From positions 62,001 to 126,000 of the forward strand of contig BGZN01000002.1 in the NCBI GenBank assembly GCA_003864455.1: a stretch of DNA of 64,000 nt, given 5' to 3'. The notes beneath the pieces were generated by a model that made no database searches, had not been told where the DNA came from, and saw nothing but the letters and a program-made list of their open reading frames with translations. Position 1 is the stretch's first letter. Every line of letters begins with the position of its first letter. This DNA comes from Candidatus Termititenax aidoneus. GTDB lineage: Bacteria > Margulisbacteria > Termititenacia > Termititenacales > Termititenacaceae. The translations under genes were made by a program, and so were the position numbers. Below, one piece after another: positions 18,449 to 28,299 of this stretch.

Positions 18449-19023
18449 CAAGGTAGATTGGCGTGAACAAAAATATAAGCGGCTTGCTCTCTGTGTATCA
18501 ATATGTTCAATCGCAGGAACAGTGATTAGTATAGTACAATTTTTTTCAGATGACTCATACGCTAAATTGTTGAAGTATATTGTTTCTTTTGCATTGGCTT
18601 CGATTTCACTAGGGATTATTTTTATTTTTCGAAAATAAATAATAAGGCATACAGAAATCCGGTATTTGCAGAGAGAAACTTCACTCCGACACTACTCTCC
18701 TATTGCATTTCACTGCAGAGCGGTTCGCGTAGGTACTAGTTACGCATGGTAATTGCTTGACATTTGTTCCTCCTATTTTTAGTGATTTTTTGAGAAACTT
18801 TTGATACTCTTTTTGAAATATATTGTTGGCTATATCCTGTTTTGCCATGCTTGGAATATGTCTCTTTCGAGCAAGTGATTTTTCTGTTGGTAACTTCATG
18901 TGTATTCCTTTATATCTATAATTTTTTATAAATATGAACGTCCTAATTGGACAGGTAAATACTAGCTTTTTATGTTAATGATAAGTAAAATAAACCTATT
19001 AAAGAAATGAGAGGAATAATTTT

Positions 19024-20595
19024 TTGTTTACTGAATTAAAAATAAATGATTTTAGGATATTAAAAGACAAAACTTTTCAGATTGGGAAGTATATTACTAT
19101 GTTGGCTGGCTGGAATGCGACTGGTAAATCAACCGTTCTAGCATTATTAGCAAATTCTTCCGAATTAAAACCAGAAGATGGAAAAACATATAATAGCAAA
19201 CAATTTCGAGCAGAATTTAGCGAGATTTTGAAAGGTAGCCAAACTTACGACAATTCACAAGTCAAAAAAAGACTAGAATTAATTTTTGACGATAATGGGG
19301 AGGAAATTAGCAAGACGTTTAGAACTACCTGGCAAGACAACAAGACTCGTTTTCGAGTCATTCCTCAAGGCAAAGATGTTACAGGAAAACCAACAGCCGC
19401 AAAATTTAATATCCCTGTTATTTATCTAGGGCTTTCCAGGTTGTATCCATTAGGAGAAACCGAAGATGCTCAACTACAAGAATGTGATCAAGCTTTCAAA
19501 AATGACCAAGATAGAATATGGTTCATTGATAACTACCAACAGATTCTATCAATTAGGGAAAACATTACAGAGATAACTAATATAGATTTTAAATCGACTA
19601 AGAAAAATACTTCTGGCGTAAGTTCTGATTGCTATGACTGGAAAACTAATTCCTCTGGACAAGACAATATTAGCCAAATACTCTTTGCGATTTTATCATT
19701 TAAAAATCTTAAGAAAGAAAAACCTGCGGATTTTAAAGGCGGTCTCTTAATAATTGATGAATTGGAAGCAACCTTACACCCGAAAGCACAAGAAAAAATT
19801 ATTGATTTATTGATAAGAGAAGCTAAGGGTATTGGATTTCAAGTTGTTTTTACTACGCACAGCTTAACAATTATAGAAAGATTTTCTCAAAAAATAAAAA
19901 GTAATGACGGAAATATAGTGTCTTACTATTTCACAAAACCTAATGATTCTTTGGAAGTTCATCAGAATCTTCTTTTTGATGCAATAAAAGATGATTTATT
20001 AGATACAATATATTCCGCAAATAAACCTCGCAAAATTATTATTTATTCGGAAGACGAAGAGACTAGATGGTTTTTAAAAAATATACTTAAAGGGTATCTC
20101 AAAAACATACAGTTTTTAAAGACAACTCTTGGTTGCCAAGAATTGATAAATTTAATGAATGTAGAACCATCTTTTTCTAATTATTTGGTAGTCTTTGATG
20201 GTGACTTAAAACATAATGACATAAAACGGATTAAGAAGAACAAAGGCAATTACTTATTGCTACCTGTTCCTAATTCAGCAAAATATTCTCCGGAAAAAGT
20301 ATTAAGAGAGTTCTTGCGTTCATCAAATGCAACAGATTATTTATCGGAACAACACAAAAGAATACCACAAGTTAATAAAAGATACTTTCAAGATTACGAT
20401 GTCAAGTGTAATTCTGATAAAAGTGAACGCGAAGCATACAAAGAATGGTTTAATCTTCATAAATCACTCTTTAATCGGAGCAAAATTTTTGACTATTGGG
20501 AACAAAAGAATAAAGACCTTGTAAACGCATTTAGAACAAGCTTTGTACGTAAATTCAATCATATTGCAGAAAAACTAAATATCCCTAAAATATAG
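19024..20595 (+). CDS. AAA ATPase with probable C-terminal TOPRIM-like domain (OLD/AAA15-like)
   Basis: Walker A GWNATGKST, LLIIDELEATLHP (Walker B), TTHS; then IIIYSEDEETRWFL ... VVFDGDLK (E, DxD); TTG start with SD. Confidence 0.75.
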   Translation: MFTELKINDFRILKDKTFQIGKYITMLAGWNATGKSTVLALLANSSELKPEDGKTYNSKQFRAEFSEILKGSQTYDNSQVKKRLELIFDDNGEEISKTFRTTWQDNKTRFRVIPQGKDVTGKPTAAKFNIPVIYLGLSRLYPLGETEDAQLQECDQAFKNDQDRIWFIDNYQQILSIRENITEITNIDFKSTKKNTSGVSSDCYDWKTNSSGQDNISQILFAILSFKNLKKEKPADFKGGLLIIDELEATLHPKAQEKIIDLLIREAKGIGFQVVFTTHSLTIIERFSQKIKSNDGNIVSYYFTKPNDSLEVHQNLLFDAIKDDLLDTIYSANKPRKIIIYSEDEETRWFLKNILKGYLKNIQFLKTTLGCQELINLMNVEPSFSNYLVVFDGDLKHNDIKRIKKNKGNYLLLPVPNSAKYSPEKVLREFLRSSNATDYLSEQHKRIPQVNKRYFQDYDVKCNSDKSEREAYKEWFNLHKSLFNRSKIFDYWEQKNKDLVNAFRTSFVRKFNHIAEKLNIPKI

Positions 20596-20647
20596 GTCTG
20601 TCCAGACTTATTTTTGATTGTTACAATGAATTGAGGGAATAAAGCCA

Positions 20648-21502
20648 ATGAGAAAATTATATTCACCATTGAGATACCCCGGCGGAAAAGCAAAGGTTCT
20701 TAATTTCATGAAAGAACTGATTACCAAGAATAATTTTTCAGAAAAACCTGTTTATGTTGAGCCATATGCTGGCGGAGCAGCGGTAGCATTAGGATTGCTT
20801 ATCGAAGAAGTTGTGTCTCAAATATATATAAATGATTTTGATTTAGCTATCTATTCTTTTTGGGAGTTTTGTATAAAGAATGACCACATGCGGTTTATAG
20901 AAAAAATACGAAAGGTCAATGTTTCTATCAAAGAATGGCATAAGCAATCCAAAATTTATGAGTTTGGCAAGGAAGGTTTTGACCTTGGATTTGCTACTTT
21001 TTTTCTTAATCGATGTAATCATTCTGGTATCATTAAGGGTGGTGTAATTGGGGGGCTTAAACAGAATAGTAATTATAAAATTGATTGTCGATTTAACAAA
21101 GAGGATTTAATTTCTCGTGTTGAGACAATATCAAAATACAAAGATAAAATTCATATATACCGTGAAGATACAAAAAATTTTCTTTGTCAAACAGATATGC
21201 AAAAAATTCTGCAAAATTGCCTTTTGTATTTAGATCCACCTTATTACAAGAAAGGCAAGCAGTTATATAAAAATTTTTATACACATAAAGACCATCAAGA
21301 AATTGCTGATATTATGAAAAGTTTAAATGGTAAGTGGGTTGTTAGTTATGATAACAGAACAGAAATTCAGAATTTATATAATGGATTTGAAAAAAAGGAA
21401 TTTAATTTAACTTATTGTGCAGGTCCTATTGCTAAAGGGGCAGAAGTAATGTTCTTTTCTAAAGAACTCCGATTTATTCCAGAATTGCCAAATGTGGCTT
21501 AA
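20648..21502 (+). CDS. D12-class DNA adenine methyltransferase
   Basis: LRYPGGKAK, YVEPYAGGAAVAL, NRCNHSGIIKGGVIGG, LDPPYY. Confidence 0.93.
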   Translation: MRKLYSPLRYPGGKAKVLNFMKELITKNNFSEKPVYVEPYAGGAAVALGLLIEEVVSQIYINDFDLAIYSFWEFCIKNDHMRFIEKIRKVNVSIKEWHKQSKIYEFGKEGFDLGFATFFLNRCNHSGIIKGGVIGGLKQNSNYKIDCRFNKEDLISRVETISKYKDKIHIYREDTKNFLCQTDMQKILQNCLLYLDPPYYKKGKQLYKNFYTHKDHQEIADIMKSLNGKWVVSYDNRTEIQNLYNGFEKKEFNLTYCAGPIAKGAEVMFFSKELRFIPELPNVA

Positions 21503-21555
21503 TACAATATATTTTTCGCCTAAAGAAAGTTAAATACTGAGTTTGAGGAGTATTT

Positions 21556-22296
21556 GTGACTACTTTAAATATTGAAATTCTTGCTAAGTATGATCAAATA
21601 AGGCCTTGGATAGATATTATTCAAACTATTATTTATTTTCTTGGATTCGTCTGGATTATAAATTGGCTACGGAACAGGCAATTTAATTTAAAAGTAGAAG
21701 AAATCAGACGAAATTTACAAGTGCGAGGAAAAATTGGATCATTATTAAATGAATATGTGTATGAACACCATAAAAATGGCAATAAAGATATAGCAGTTCT
21801 ATTTGTATATTGGAAAAATTATCCTTGGCATCTGGAAAATGATGGATATAAGTTTCATATATATTGGCATGATTCTAACGGGATAACATTGCCAAGTGGA
21901 TTTATATCAAATACTGGAATATATGTCGTGGAATATCCTTGGTTTTATAGTGAAAGTTTGTATGTTGATAAGAATGGAATGTGGTTTGTTGCGAAAAAAG
22001 GAAAGCAATATAAAGGATTTACTGAAACAACTGGAAAGTTTTGGATAATTTATGAGTTACCCTATAGCAATATTATAAATTTTGACTTTGAGCAAGACAA
22101 ACCAATTATATATATCAGATATAAATACAACTCACATAAATTATATAGTAATGAAGTTAGGATAAGGAATTTGCAAGAAGAACTATGGCTAGCGCTTGAT
22201 CTTGAAAATAGAAATTTTGTACAAAAATATCATTCCATTAAACATTTCTGGCTTATGTTTATCAGTATATTTAAAAGAAGAAAAGTACAGCAATGA
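21556..22296 (+). CDS. Hypothetical protein with one N-terminal TM helix, in candidate defence cluster
   Basis: WIDIIQTIIYFLGFVWIINWL then soluble domain; same strand as the methylase gene, GTG start. Confidence 0.55.
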   Translation: MTTLNIEILAKYDQIRPWIDIIQTIIYFLGFVWIINWLRNRQFNLKVEEIRRNLQVRGKIGSLLNEYVYEHHKNGNKDIAVLFVYWKNYPWHLENDGYKFHIYWHDSNGITLPSGFISNTGIYVVEYPWFYSESLYVDKNGMWFVAKKGKQYKGFTETTGKFWIIYELPYSNIINFDFEQDKPIIYIRYKYNSHKLYSNEVRIRNLQEELWLALDLENRNFVQKYHSIKHFWLMFISIFKRRKVQQ

Positions 22297-22401
22297 TTTC
22301 AAATTACAGAAAATAGAGCGTTTTTAGAGGGCAAAATAGCTTTTTCTAATCTATAATTTCCACAGATTCTCAAATATGGCAGGAAATATCAATATAATGG
22401 G

Positions 22402-22554
22402 TTATGACGGCGTTTTAAGTGGTCTTGGACTGGGTGTGCAAAGTATATAATTGCTAAATTTTTCATTTTTCCACAGAGCAGGTTCTATATCTTTACGGTA
22501 CTCAAGACTTGTTTTAAGTTTGGCAAGAGCATCTGAAATAATTTTAGTTTGCAT
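22402..22554 (-). pseudogene. 50-aa ORF, possibly a remnant of a larger gene
   Basis: MQTKIISDALAKLKTSLEYRKDIEPALWKNEKFSNYILCTPSPRPLKTPS. Confidence 0.25.
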
Positions 22555-22728
22555 TTTTTAACCCTTTATATATTTTAAAGTTTTTATTAAATAAGCCTGT
22601 TTTTACAAACTCCTTGTTAATATATCGTAACCTTTTTGTAAGTATTTCAAAATTTTTAGGCCGTTTAATTTTTTATAATCTACAATGCTAAAATACCTTT
22701 AGAAAAATCAGAAACAAGAGGAAGCAAA

Positions 22729-23448
22729 TTGTATCTGTTCAAAATAATTTTATTTTTATTGGTGCTGCTGGGCGTGAGCGTGGCGGCTCCGCAAATCCCG
22801 ATTATCATGTATCACCATATCCGCCAGCCGCAGCCGTCGGACTCGGCCGTCCTGCGCGATTTGTCCTGCGCGCCGGAAACTTTTACGCGGCATGTGGAGG
22901 CTTTTCAGCAGGCTGGCTATCAGACAATTACGTTTGAGGATATTGTGCGTGGGCAGATTCCGGCCAGGCCGGTGATGCTGACTATAGATGACGGCTATCA
23001 GGACGCCTATGTCGCTTACGCTATTTTGCGGCAGCGCAATCAGAAAGCGGTGTTTTTTGTTACCACGCGCTATCTGGGCGACGGCCGGCATTTGACTCCT
23101 GTGCAGTTACGGGAAATGGCGCGCGGTGGTATGGAAATCGGCTCGCACAGCATCTCGCATGCTGATCTGTCCGCGTTGTCTCTGGCGAATTGCAAAAAAG
23201 AAATCGCGGAGAGCAAAAAGTTTTTGGAAGATTTACTGGGCAAAAAAATAATTTCTTTTTGTTATCCTTCCGGACGGGTCAATGCCGATGTGCGCCGGCT
23301 GGTCAAGAACAGCGGCTACTTGTACGCGCGGACGACCAGACCCGGTCTGGGCAATCTCGACACCGAGCCTCACACTTTGCGTGTCTTTAGAGTGCACGAC
23401 AATACGCAGGCCGCGGAACTTTTGCGGCAGATTGAGGCCGGTAAATAG
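22729..23448 (+). CDS. Polysaccharide deacetylase (NodB homology), secreted
   Basis: Signal peptide; IIMYHHI, LTIDDGYQD, GSHSISHADLS. Confidence 0.88.
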   Translation: MYLFKIILFLLVLLGVSVAAPQIPIIMYHHIRQPQPSDSAVLRDLSCAPETFTRHVEAFQQAGYQTITFEDIVRGQIPARPVMLTIDDGYQDAYVAYAILRQRNQKAVFFVTTRYLGDGRHLTPVQLREMARGGMEIGSHSISHADLSALSLANCKKEIAESKKFLEDLLGKKIISFCYPSGRVNADVRRLVKNSGYLYARTTRPGLGNLDTEPHTLRVFRVHDNTQAAELLRQIEAGK

Positions 23449-23521
23449 ACTTGACAATTTCCCACATTTCCTATATCATACTATTCAGATATGATAAATA
23501 TAATAAAAAAGGAGTAAAAAT

Positions 23522-24004
23522 ATGGCGGACAAGAAAAAGAAATTATCAATAATTGTATTTAGCGGAGATTATGATAAGGCTTTTGCCGCGTTCACGATAG
23601 CCTCCGGCGCGGCGGCTCTGGATTATGAAGTGAATTTGTTTTTCACATTTTTCGGCCTGGATATTATTAAGAAAAAACGCGGCCGGCATTTTTTGGGCAA
23701 AGGTTTCCGCTCCCGATTTTTCAATTTCCTGCTGGGCGGCCGTAGCAATTTGCCGCTCTCCCGTCTGAATTTTGCCGGTTTGAGTCCGCTCCTGCTCGGC
23801 AATCTGGCCAAAAAACGCAATGTGGCCGGAGTTGATGAATTGATCGACGCGTCCCTAAAACTGGGCGTGAATTTTTACGCCTGCGAAACGGCCGGAGTGA
23901 TTCTCGCTCTGCAAAAAGACGATTTTATCCCCGAGGTCAAAAAAGTGATCGGCATCGGCTCGTTTTTGGAATTGCAGGAGGGCGGCACAACGCTGTTTAT
24001 CTAA
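23522..24004 (+). CDS. DsrE/DsrF/DrsH-like sulfur relay protein
   Basis: ASGAAALDYEVNLFFTFFGLDII; internal Cys ACETAGV; next to TusA and desulfurase genes. Confidence 0.75.
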   Translation: MADKKKKLSIIVFSGDYDKAFAAFTIASGAAALDYEVNLFFTFFGLDIIKKKRGRHFLGKGFRSRFFNFLLGGRSNLPLSRLNFAGLSPLLLGNLAKKRNVAGVDELIDASLKLGVNFYACETAGVILALQKDDFIPEVKKVIGIGSFLELQEGGTTLFI

Positions 24005-24229
24005 ATGAGTGTTGAGCAGCTGGATATTACCAAAGAGCATTGCCCGATGACTTTCGTAAAAACGAAATTCGCGTTGAGCAAATTGGCTGACGGCGACACT
24101 CTCGAAGTCCTGCTCACTGCCGGCGAGCCGCTGGACAATGTGCCGCGGTCGGCGCGCGAGCAGGGTTTTCAGGTTTTGAGCATCAAACAAATCGACGCGG
24201 AAGTGCATAAAGTAATTATAAAGAAGTAA
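24005..24229 (+). CDS. TusA/SirA-family sulfur carrier (paralog of 3756-3989)
   Basis: LDITKEHCPMTFVKTKFAL ... LEVLLTAGEPLDNVPRS. Confidence 0.85.
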   Translation: MSVEQLDITKEHCPMTFVKTKFALSKLADGDTLEVLLTAGEPLDNVPRSAREQGFQVLSIKQIDAEVHKVIIKK

Positions 24230-24335
24230 TAATTTAAAAAAAGTGAAACGTTTTCAAAGAAGTTGCGATATATAAAAGACATTGGTTATCGAGCAGACCT
24301 CTGCAGATAAAATAAAAAAAGCAGAGGTATGCGTT

Positions 24336-26426
24336 ATGTTACAAAAAGTTATTGCAGATGCGGTTATTGCTTTGCGGGAAAAAACCGAGTTGAAAAATCC
24401 CGCGGCGGAAATTTCCGTGCCGGATATTCTGGCCGAAAACGCCAGTCTGGAAAGTAAACTGGACTTTTTGCGCGGACAATTGGCCGGCAATGAAGCCGAG
24501 GAGATTACAGTATTTGGGCATATTCGCCAACTTTACGCCGACTACACGGCGCAGGGCAAACAGTTGGATTTTCTCATCGAATACGAAAAATGGTTTGACG
24601 CGCGTTTTGGCAACACGCATACCAAGGGTAATTTGACGGCGGATTTTTCCCATAAATCATTTGAGAGCCTGCTTGCGCTGATCCATAAAGCCTTAAAAGC
24701 TGATGAGGAAAATTATATAGTGTTGCCGGTGGGACAAGGCACTTCCGGCGCGCTGGAGCGCCTGCACAAAATACTCGGCATTGACATTGCGCCCGCCGCT
24801 CTGGAGCGTCTGTCCGGAGCGCAGCGGACGCGCCTGCTGGAATTAAGAGATCAGCTCAAAAGATTTGCGGAGCAAAAAAATCGCTGGGCAGAACAGTACA
24901 AAAAGACCAAAGATAAATGGCTGCTGGCCGAGATCGACGCGCTGGACGAAGGCCTTGCCGCCGTCCACAAACTGATCGATGAATGGATCAGAGAATTTAT
25001 TCCGGCCTCCAACCGGCCGGTGATTTTGATCACCGGACAGGAACATCACGGCAACACTCTGCCCTATGACGGCACGTTGGCGGATAAAATTATTGTGCCG
25101 TTTAAACCCGGCACAGTGGATATTGACTTGGCGGCTTATGAAAAACTTTTGCAGGATTTGCGGACGCAGGGGCGGAAAATCATCGTATCTTTTTCCGCGG
25201 CGTCCAATGTGACGGGGCAGAAGACGGATATTATTGCTACGGCGACACTGGCCAAAAAATACGGCGCGCTGACGATTTACGATCACGCCGCGTCGCTGGC
25301 CTATGAGCCGATAGATTTGAGTCCGCGCACGGTTGACGGACGGCCGCTGATCGACGCGGTGGTGGCTTCGCCGCACAAACTGCCCGGCGGACCGGGCAGC
25401 ACCGGATTGCTGGTGTTCAACAAAGCTATTTATCCGGCGCAGCTGCAGCCCACCAACAAAGCCGGCGGCACAGTTTGGCATGTCTCGCTCTGGGACGTGG
25501 AGTATTCGCGCGATATTCTGGAACGCGAGCTGTCCGGCACGCCCAACGGTATCGGAGTTTTGCGGCTGGGGCTGGCTATAGACCTGTCCTACAATATTAT
25601 CGGTTTTGAAAATATTCAAGAAATTGAACGCGCCTTGTCCAAACCGCTGTTTAATTATTTGCGCGGCGAGCCAAATATTATTCTCTACGGCGATCAGGAA
25701 TTGGAAAAACGAGTGCCGATTTTTTCTTTTAATATTAAGCATGGTGATGGCCTGCTGCACCCCAATTTTGTGGCCAGAGTATTGAGCGATCTTTTTGGCA
25801 TTCAGACGCGGCCGGGCTGCTCCTGCGCCGGCGAGTACGGACATTATCTTTTGCAGATCAGCCAGGAAGCTTCTCGCATTATGTTAGAAAAAGTGCGCGA
25901 GGGTATTTTTGCCGGCAAACCGGGCTGGGTGCGCCTCAATCCGCATTGGCTGTTCACGCCGGAGCAGGTGAGTTATATGACCGAGGCCATAAAATTGATT
26001 TCCTTACACGGCCACAAACTCCTCTCTTTGTATGAGCTGGACATTGACGGCCACTATCAATTTAAAGACGCTTTTAAAGACGCGGCGTATTTTGATGTAA
26101 ATGTGGCCGACGCGGAAAATGTCGGCGTGGCGCAGGCCGCGCGAGTTTTTCAGCGCCGGCAATTATGGGACGCGCAGGTCAGGCCGGCCGGCAGTAAATA
26201 CGCCTACCGCCGCGCGCTGCTAGACCAGCTGGAAAACGCCGAGATTTTTCTCAACGCTTTGCCGGACAACACAGGCCGGTTGCGGACTTTGACGCTGGAG
26301 GAGCACGGCGCGCCGCTGCCTCTGCTGTATGAAAGCCTGACGCCTAAATTTCAGGAAAAACTGGATACGCTGGATAGACAAAAATTTGACGCGCCGCCAG
26401 CCGAGGGAATCGCGGCTGGTTATTGA
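24336..26426 (+). CDS. Class V aminotransferase, cysteine desulfurase/selenocysteine lyase-like, large form
   Basis: QEHHGNTLPY, FSAASNVTGQ, DHAASLAYEPIDL, SPHKLPGGPGSTG, catalytic-Cys region RPGCSCAGEYGH; ATG 24336 preferred. Confidence 0.8.
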   Translation: MLQKVIADAVIALREKTELKNPAAEISVPDILAENASLESKLDFLRGQLAGNEAEEITVFGHIRQLYADYTAQGKQLDFLIEYEKWFDARFGNTHTKGNLTADFSHKSFESLLALIHKALKADEENYIVLPVGQGTSGALERLHKILGIDIAPAALERLSGAQRTRLLELRDQLKRFAEQKNRWAEQYKKTKDKWLLAEIDALDEGLAAVHKLIDEWIREFIPASNRPVILITGQEHHGNTLPYDGTLADKIIVPFKPGTVDIDLAAYEKLLQDLRTQGRKIIVSFSAASNVTGQKTDIIATATLAKKYGALTIYDHAASLAYEPIDLSPRTVDGRPLIDAVVASPHKLPGGPGSTGLLVFNKAIYPAQLQPTNKAGGTVWHVSLWDVEYSRDILERELSGTPNGIGVLRLGLAIDLSYNIIGFENIQEIERALSKPLFNYLRGEPNIILYGDQELEKRVPIFSFNIKHGDGLLHPNFVARVLSDLFGIQTRPGCSCAGEYGHYLLQISQEASRIMLEKVREGIFAGKPGWVRLNPHWLFTPEQVSYMTEAIKLISLHGHKLLSLYELDIDGHYQFKDAFKDAAYFDVNVADAENVGVAQAARVFQRRQLWDAQVRPAGSKYAYRRALLDQLENAEIFLNALPDNTGRLRTLTLEEHGAPLPLLYESLTPKFQEKLDTLDRQKFDAPPAEGIAAGY

Positions 26427-27097
26427 ATAATGCCGTCTTTCAATTCCAAAGTCTGATTGCCTATTTTGGCCAGGTCTGGATTGTGCGTTACCAGGATAAT
26501 TGTCAGATTTTGTTTTTGATTTAATTCCAGCAGCAGATTTTTAATTTCTTCCGAACGCTTGCTGTCCAGATTGCCAGTCGGCTCGTCGGCGATGAGCACG
26601 GACGGATTATTGATCAGCGCCCGGGCTATGGCTGTCCTCTGCATCTCGCCGCCGGACAACTGGCCGGGCAGATGATTGGCTCTTTTGTCCAAACCCAGCA
26701 TTTGCAGGACTTCAGTCAGCCTGGCGGAGTTGGCGCGCAGTCCGGGCTGAAACACGGCCGGCAGCAAAATATTTTCTTTGACGGTCAGCGTAGGCAGGAG
26801 GAAAAATTTTTGGAACACGTAGCCGAAAATTTTCCGGCGGACGATGGTCAGCGCGGATTCGGACAGATGCACTTTGTCTTCAAAAACAGTTTGGCCGTCG
26901 ATGACCAAAGAGCCGGAAGTCGGATTGTCGAGACAGCCAAGCACATTGACCAGCGTGGTCTTGCCGGAGCCGGACGCGCCGGTAACCGCGATTATTGCAC
27001 CGCGTTCGACAGTGAAATTAGCTTTGTGCAAAGCCTGGATTTTCTCCGTGCCGCGCGTGTAGATTTTGGTCAGGTTTTTTGCTTCGATAAAGGCCAT
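26420..27097 (-). CDS. ABC transporter ATP-binding protein, MacB/LolD-like
   Basis: GASGSGKTTLVN, LSGGEMQRTAIARAL, IADEPTGNLD. Confidence 0.95.
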   Translation of the reverse strand: MAFIEAKNLTKIYTRGTEKIQALHKANFTVERGAIIAVTGASGSGKTTLVNVLGCLDNPTSGSLVIDGQTVFEDKVHLSESALTIVRRKIFGYVFQKFFLLPTLTVKENILLPAVFQPGLRANSARLTEVLQMLGLDKRANHLPGQLSGGEMQRTAIARALINNPSVLIADEPTGNLDSKRSEEIKNLLLELNQKQNLTIILVTHNPDLAKIGNQTLELKDGIIQ

Positions 27098-27114
27098 TAT
27101 TCTGCTCCTTATAC

Positions 27115-28299
27115 TTATTCTGCGCTCCTGATGCTGTCCAGCGGACGAATAGACGCCGCGCGCAGGGACGGATACACGCCGCCGATGACGCCGACCAAAG
27201 TTATGGAAACAAAAGCAAAAATTATCGTCGGCCAGCCGATAATAATCAGGCTGCCGTTCGGCGCGAAGGGCAGGAGATAGCGGACGACCATTTCCGAAAA
27301 GCCGGAAAATAAATAAGCAAAAATAATTCCGGCCAGACTGCCCAGCGCGCAGAGCAGGGTGGTCTCGATCAGGATCATCTGAAACACATCACGGGGCAGC
27401 GCGCCGATGCTTTTTAAAATACCGATTTCCTGAAAACGTTCAAACACAGACATCAAGACAGTATTGAGCACGCCAAACATGGCAATTAAAAAAGCAATAA
27501 AAGCGATGGACAGGACGATAATTTTAGCGCTGGCCACCAGACTCAAGATAGTGTTTTTGACCTGCGCCATAGACACGACCTGCACATCGGGCAGAGTGTA
27601 CAGGTCTTCCTCAAAGATGTTTTGGTCGGCATCCTGTTTCAGGCGCAGACCCAGCATAGTCAGCAGGCCTTCTTTGCGGAAAATTTGCTGCGCGGACTTG
27701 AGCGGCAGAAAAATCATGCCGTCGTCCTGCGTGCCGGTGCGTTTCAGAACGCCGGTTACTTTAAATTCCTGGTCGCTGCCAGGCAGAAGCATCACATCGC
27801 CGGCCTCGCGCTGCTCCAGCTCCGCGGCCTCATAGCCCAGCACTATTTCCGCCGCGCTGTCCGCGCCAAACCATTCGCCTTGATTGAATTGCAGGTAAGG
27901 CTTCATCTCCGGATAAGTCTGCGGGTCTATGCCCAGATAAACGATTGTGCCGCCGCTCTCGCCTTTGTTGGGGTCAAACTCCGCGTGCATCAGCATATCC
28001 GTGGCCGAAGCCACTTCCGCGCGGCCGGCCACGTCCCGGACTAACGCTTCCGGCATGTAACGCAGGCCGGTGCCGCCTTTGAGCATCAGCGTAGCCGCTT
28101 CGTAAGGACAACCTTTGGCGGTCAGGACGATTTGAAAACCCATGCCTTCGATATTTTCATTGAGCGACTGCTCATAGCCTTTGTTGAAACCGAGCAGTGT
28201 AACCAGCACCCAGGTGGATAACATGATGCCGGCAATCGTAAACAGCGTGCGCGTTTTGCGGCGCAGCAGATTTTTGTAAGCGACTTGAAAAATATTCAT
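27115..28299 (-). CDS. ABC transporter permease, FtsX/MacB-like
   Basis: YKNLLRRKTRTLFTIAGIMLSTW; RFQEIGILKSIGALPRDVFQMILIE. Confidence 0.9.
   Translation of the reverse strand: MNIFQVAYKNLLRRKTRTLFTIAGIMLSTWVLVTLLGFNKGYEQSLNENIEGMGFQIVLTAKGCPYEAATLMLKGGTGLRYMPEALVRDVAGRAEVASATDMLMHAEFDPNKGESGGTIVYLGIDPQTYPEMKPYLQFNQGEWFGADSAAEIVLGYEAAELEQREAGDVMLLPGSDQEFKVTGVLKRTGTQDDGMIFLPLKSAQQIFRKEGLLTMLGLRLKQDADQNIFEEDLYTLPDVQVVSMAQVKNTILSLVASAKIIVLSIAFIAFLIAMFGVLNTVLMSVFERFQEIGILKSIGALPRDVFQMILIETTLLCALGSLAGIIFAYLFSGFSEMVVRYLLPFAPNGSLIIIGWPTIIFAFVSITLVGVIGGVYPSLRAASIRPLDSIRSAE

Noticed and set aside
24843-25844. 333-aa minus-strand ORF
   Set aside because: Antisense shadow of the cysteine desulfurase-like gene; low-complexity Arg/Gln-rich translation typical of GC-rich antisense
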